From an uncultured Lachnospiraceae bacterium (GTDB taxonomy: Bacteria; Bacillota; Clostridia; Lachnospirales; Lachnospiraceae), in contig CALWGL010000005.1 of assembly GCA_944380025.1 (NCBI GenBank), positions 1 through 33,212 of the forward strand: a DNA stretch of 33,212 nucleotides, written 5' to 3'. The notes beneath the pieces are model-generated. The model saw only the letters and a list, made by a program, of their open reading frames with translations, ran no database searches and had not been told where the DNA came from. The position numbers were made by a program, and so were the translations under genes. Numbering within the stretch: the first letter of the stretch is position 1; each line of letters starts with the position of its first letter. Below, one piece after another: positions 32,524 through 33,212 of the stretch.

Positions 32524-33178
32524 TCAATTCTCCGCCAGCCCGGTTTTCCCCAGGAAATCCTCCAGCGTCCCGGCGTTCATCGCCGCCTTCATCCAGCTTT
32601 CCAGACAAAGCGCGTCTGCTTCCTGAAAAATACGCTCCTTCAGCCATTCGGGAGCCTGCCACCGAAATTCCAGAATCAGCAGAAGATCTTCTGATTTTCC
32701 TTCTGCCTTTCCATCCGTCTTCCCATTTTCATATTCCGCATTCCGCAGCTTTTTCAGTTCTTCCTCCCGGTTATATTCCAGGATTGACATGGCTACCACC
32801 TCCGCCCTCGGACTACGCAGGAAGAAATCCTTTCGAATTTCTTCCCGAAATCCTCCAGGATTCCATCCCGGATACATTCCGTCACAGCTCTTTCCACCGC
32901 ATCTACCAGAGATGCCTCTTCCTTCACACACTTCCTGACACGGGCCACAAATTCGCTGTATTCCCGCAGCGTCCGACACTTTTTCATCAGCTCCGGATTG
33001 GATCCCTGATTGATATTCAAAAACCGTACCTTCAACTCCAGCGCCGGTTCTCCTTCTTTCCATTTAAAAGAATCCGACAGCTTCAGGGTCATGTCATCCT
33101 CCGCATTCCGCATGCCGTTGTAAAAAACGACAAACCCGTATCCTTATGTTCCCGGTTCACAGTTAAAGCATCTGGCAT
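32524..33178 (-). pseudogene. Decayed Rpn-family PD-(D/E)XK nuclease/transposase-like gene
   Basis: Three pieces of one gene in different frames. The start (ATG 33178 after AAGGAG) reads MPDALTVNREHKDT, as in Rpn-type proteins. It then jumps at about 33133-33140 to the strand GFVVFYNGMRNAEDD, which lacks the usual 90 or so residues of nuclease core between them. The next part (LELKVRFLNINQGSN..., AVERAVTECIRDGILEDF) runs to a 23-bp insertion bounded by GGATTTC direct repeats (32824-32853), which shifts the frame. The C terminus AEVVAMSILEYNREEEL to the stop at 32524 follows. The product cannot be an active nuclease. Confidence 0.75.
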
Positions 33179-33212
33179 ATCGCTCCTTCCTTTCCGGCGT
33201 ACTTCATATGAC

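Overview
The window looks like a chromosomal stretch from a GC-rich gut Lachnospiraceae-type Firmicute (Clostridia). The main support is the conserved order cysE-cysS-mrnC-rlmB-sigH behind a cysteine T-box leader, which is typical of spore-forming Firmicutes. Strong AGGAGG-type ribosome sites, TTGACA/TATAAT promoters and genes for host-glycan and peptide use fit the same group. No rRNA, tRNA, CRISPR array, phage or plasmid module is visible.

Region 1 (1-12.4 kb) is a peptide and amino-acid catabolism block. A five-gene peptide ABC importer (dppA, attenuator hairpin, dppB-C-D-F) is followed by a MalY-type PLP lyase. Beyond it lie a YheO-type PAS/HTH regulator, an ornithine cyclodeaminase-family enzyme and an S9 prolyl-oligopeptidase-type peptidase. 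A metal-dependent amidohydrolase of the dipeptidase type is transcribed divergently from dppA. Together they suggest peptide uptake, intracellular hydrolysis, and breakdown of sulfur, basic or imino amino acids.

Region 2 (12.4-25.2 kb) is directed at host glycans. It holds a GH2 beta-glucuronidase with a GNAT gene upstream. A fucose operon follows (Zn alcohol dehydrogenase, aldo/keto reductase, FucU mutarotase, GH29 fucosidase) with a divergent AraC regulator. Next is a secreted F5/8C-GH20 hexosaminidase, translationally coupled to a corrinoid adenosyltransferase and preceded by a methionine-synthase-activation-domain protein. The non-coding DNA here is rich in perfect hairpins, tandem 14-, 29-, 39- and about 91-bp repeats, and ACCGTAC inverted repeats.

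Region 3 (25.2-33.2 kb) starts with a low-complexity lipoprotein and a frameshifted small gene. The cysE-cysS-mrnC-rlmB-sigH operon then ends with an unusual protein joining a barstar-like ribonuclease-inhibitor domain to a CE1-type esterase. Upstream of cysE are a hairpin repeat, a Cys T-box, a 167-bp element with 15-bp terminal inverted repeats, and a decayed Rpn-type nuclease gene.

The most notable observations are the barstar-esterase fusion and a modular hairpin repeat family placed directly before ribosome binding sites of unrelated genes (fucose operon and cysE). All functional calls come from reading motifs; no database search was possible.
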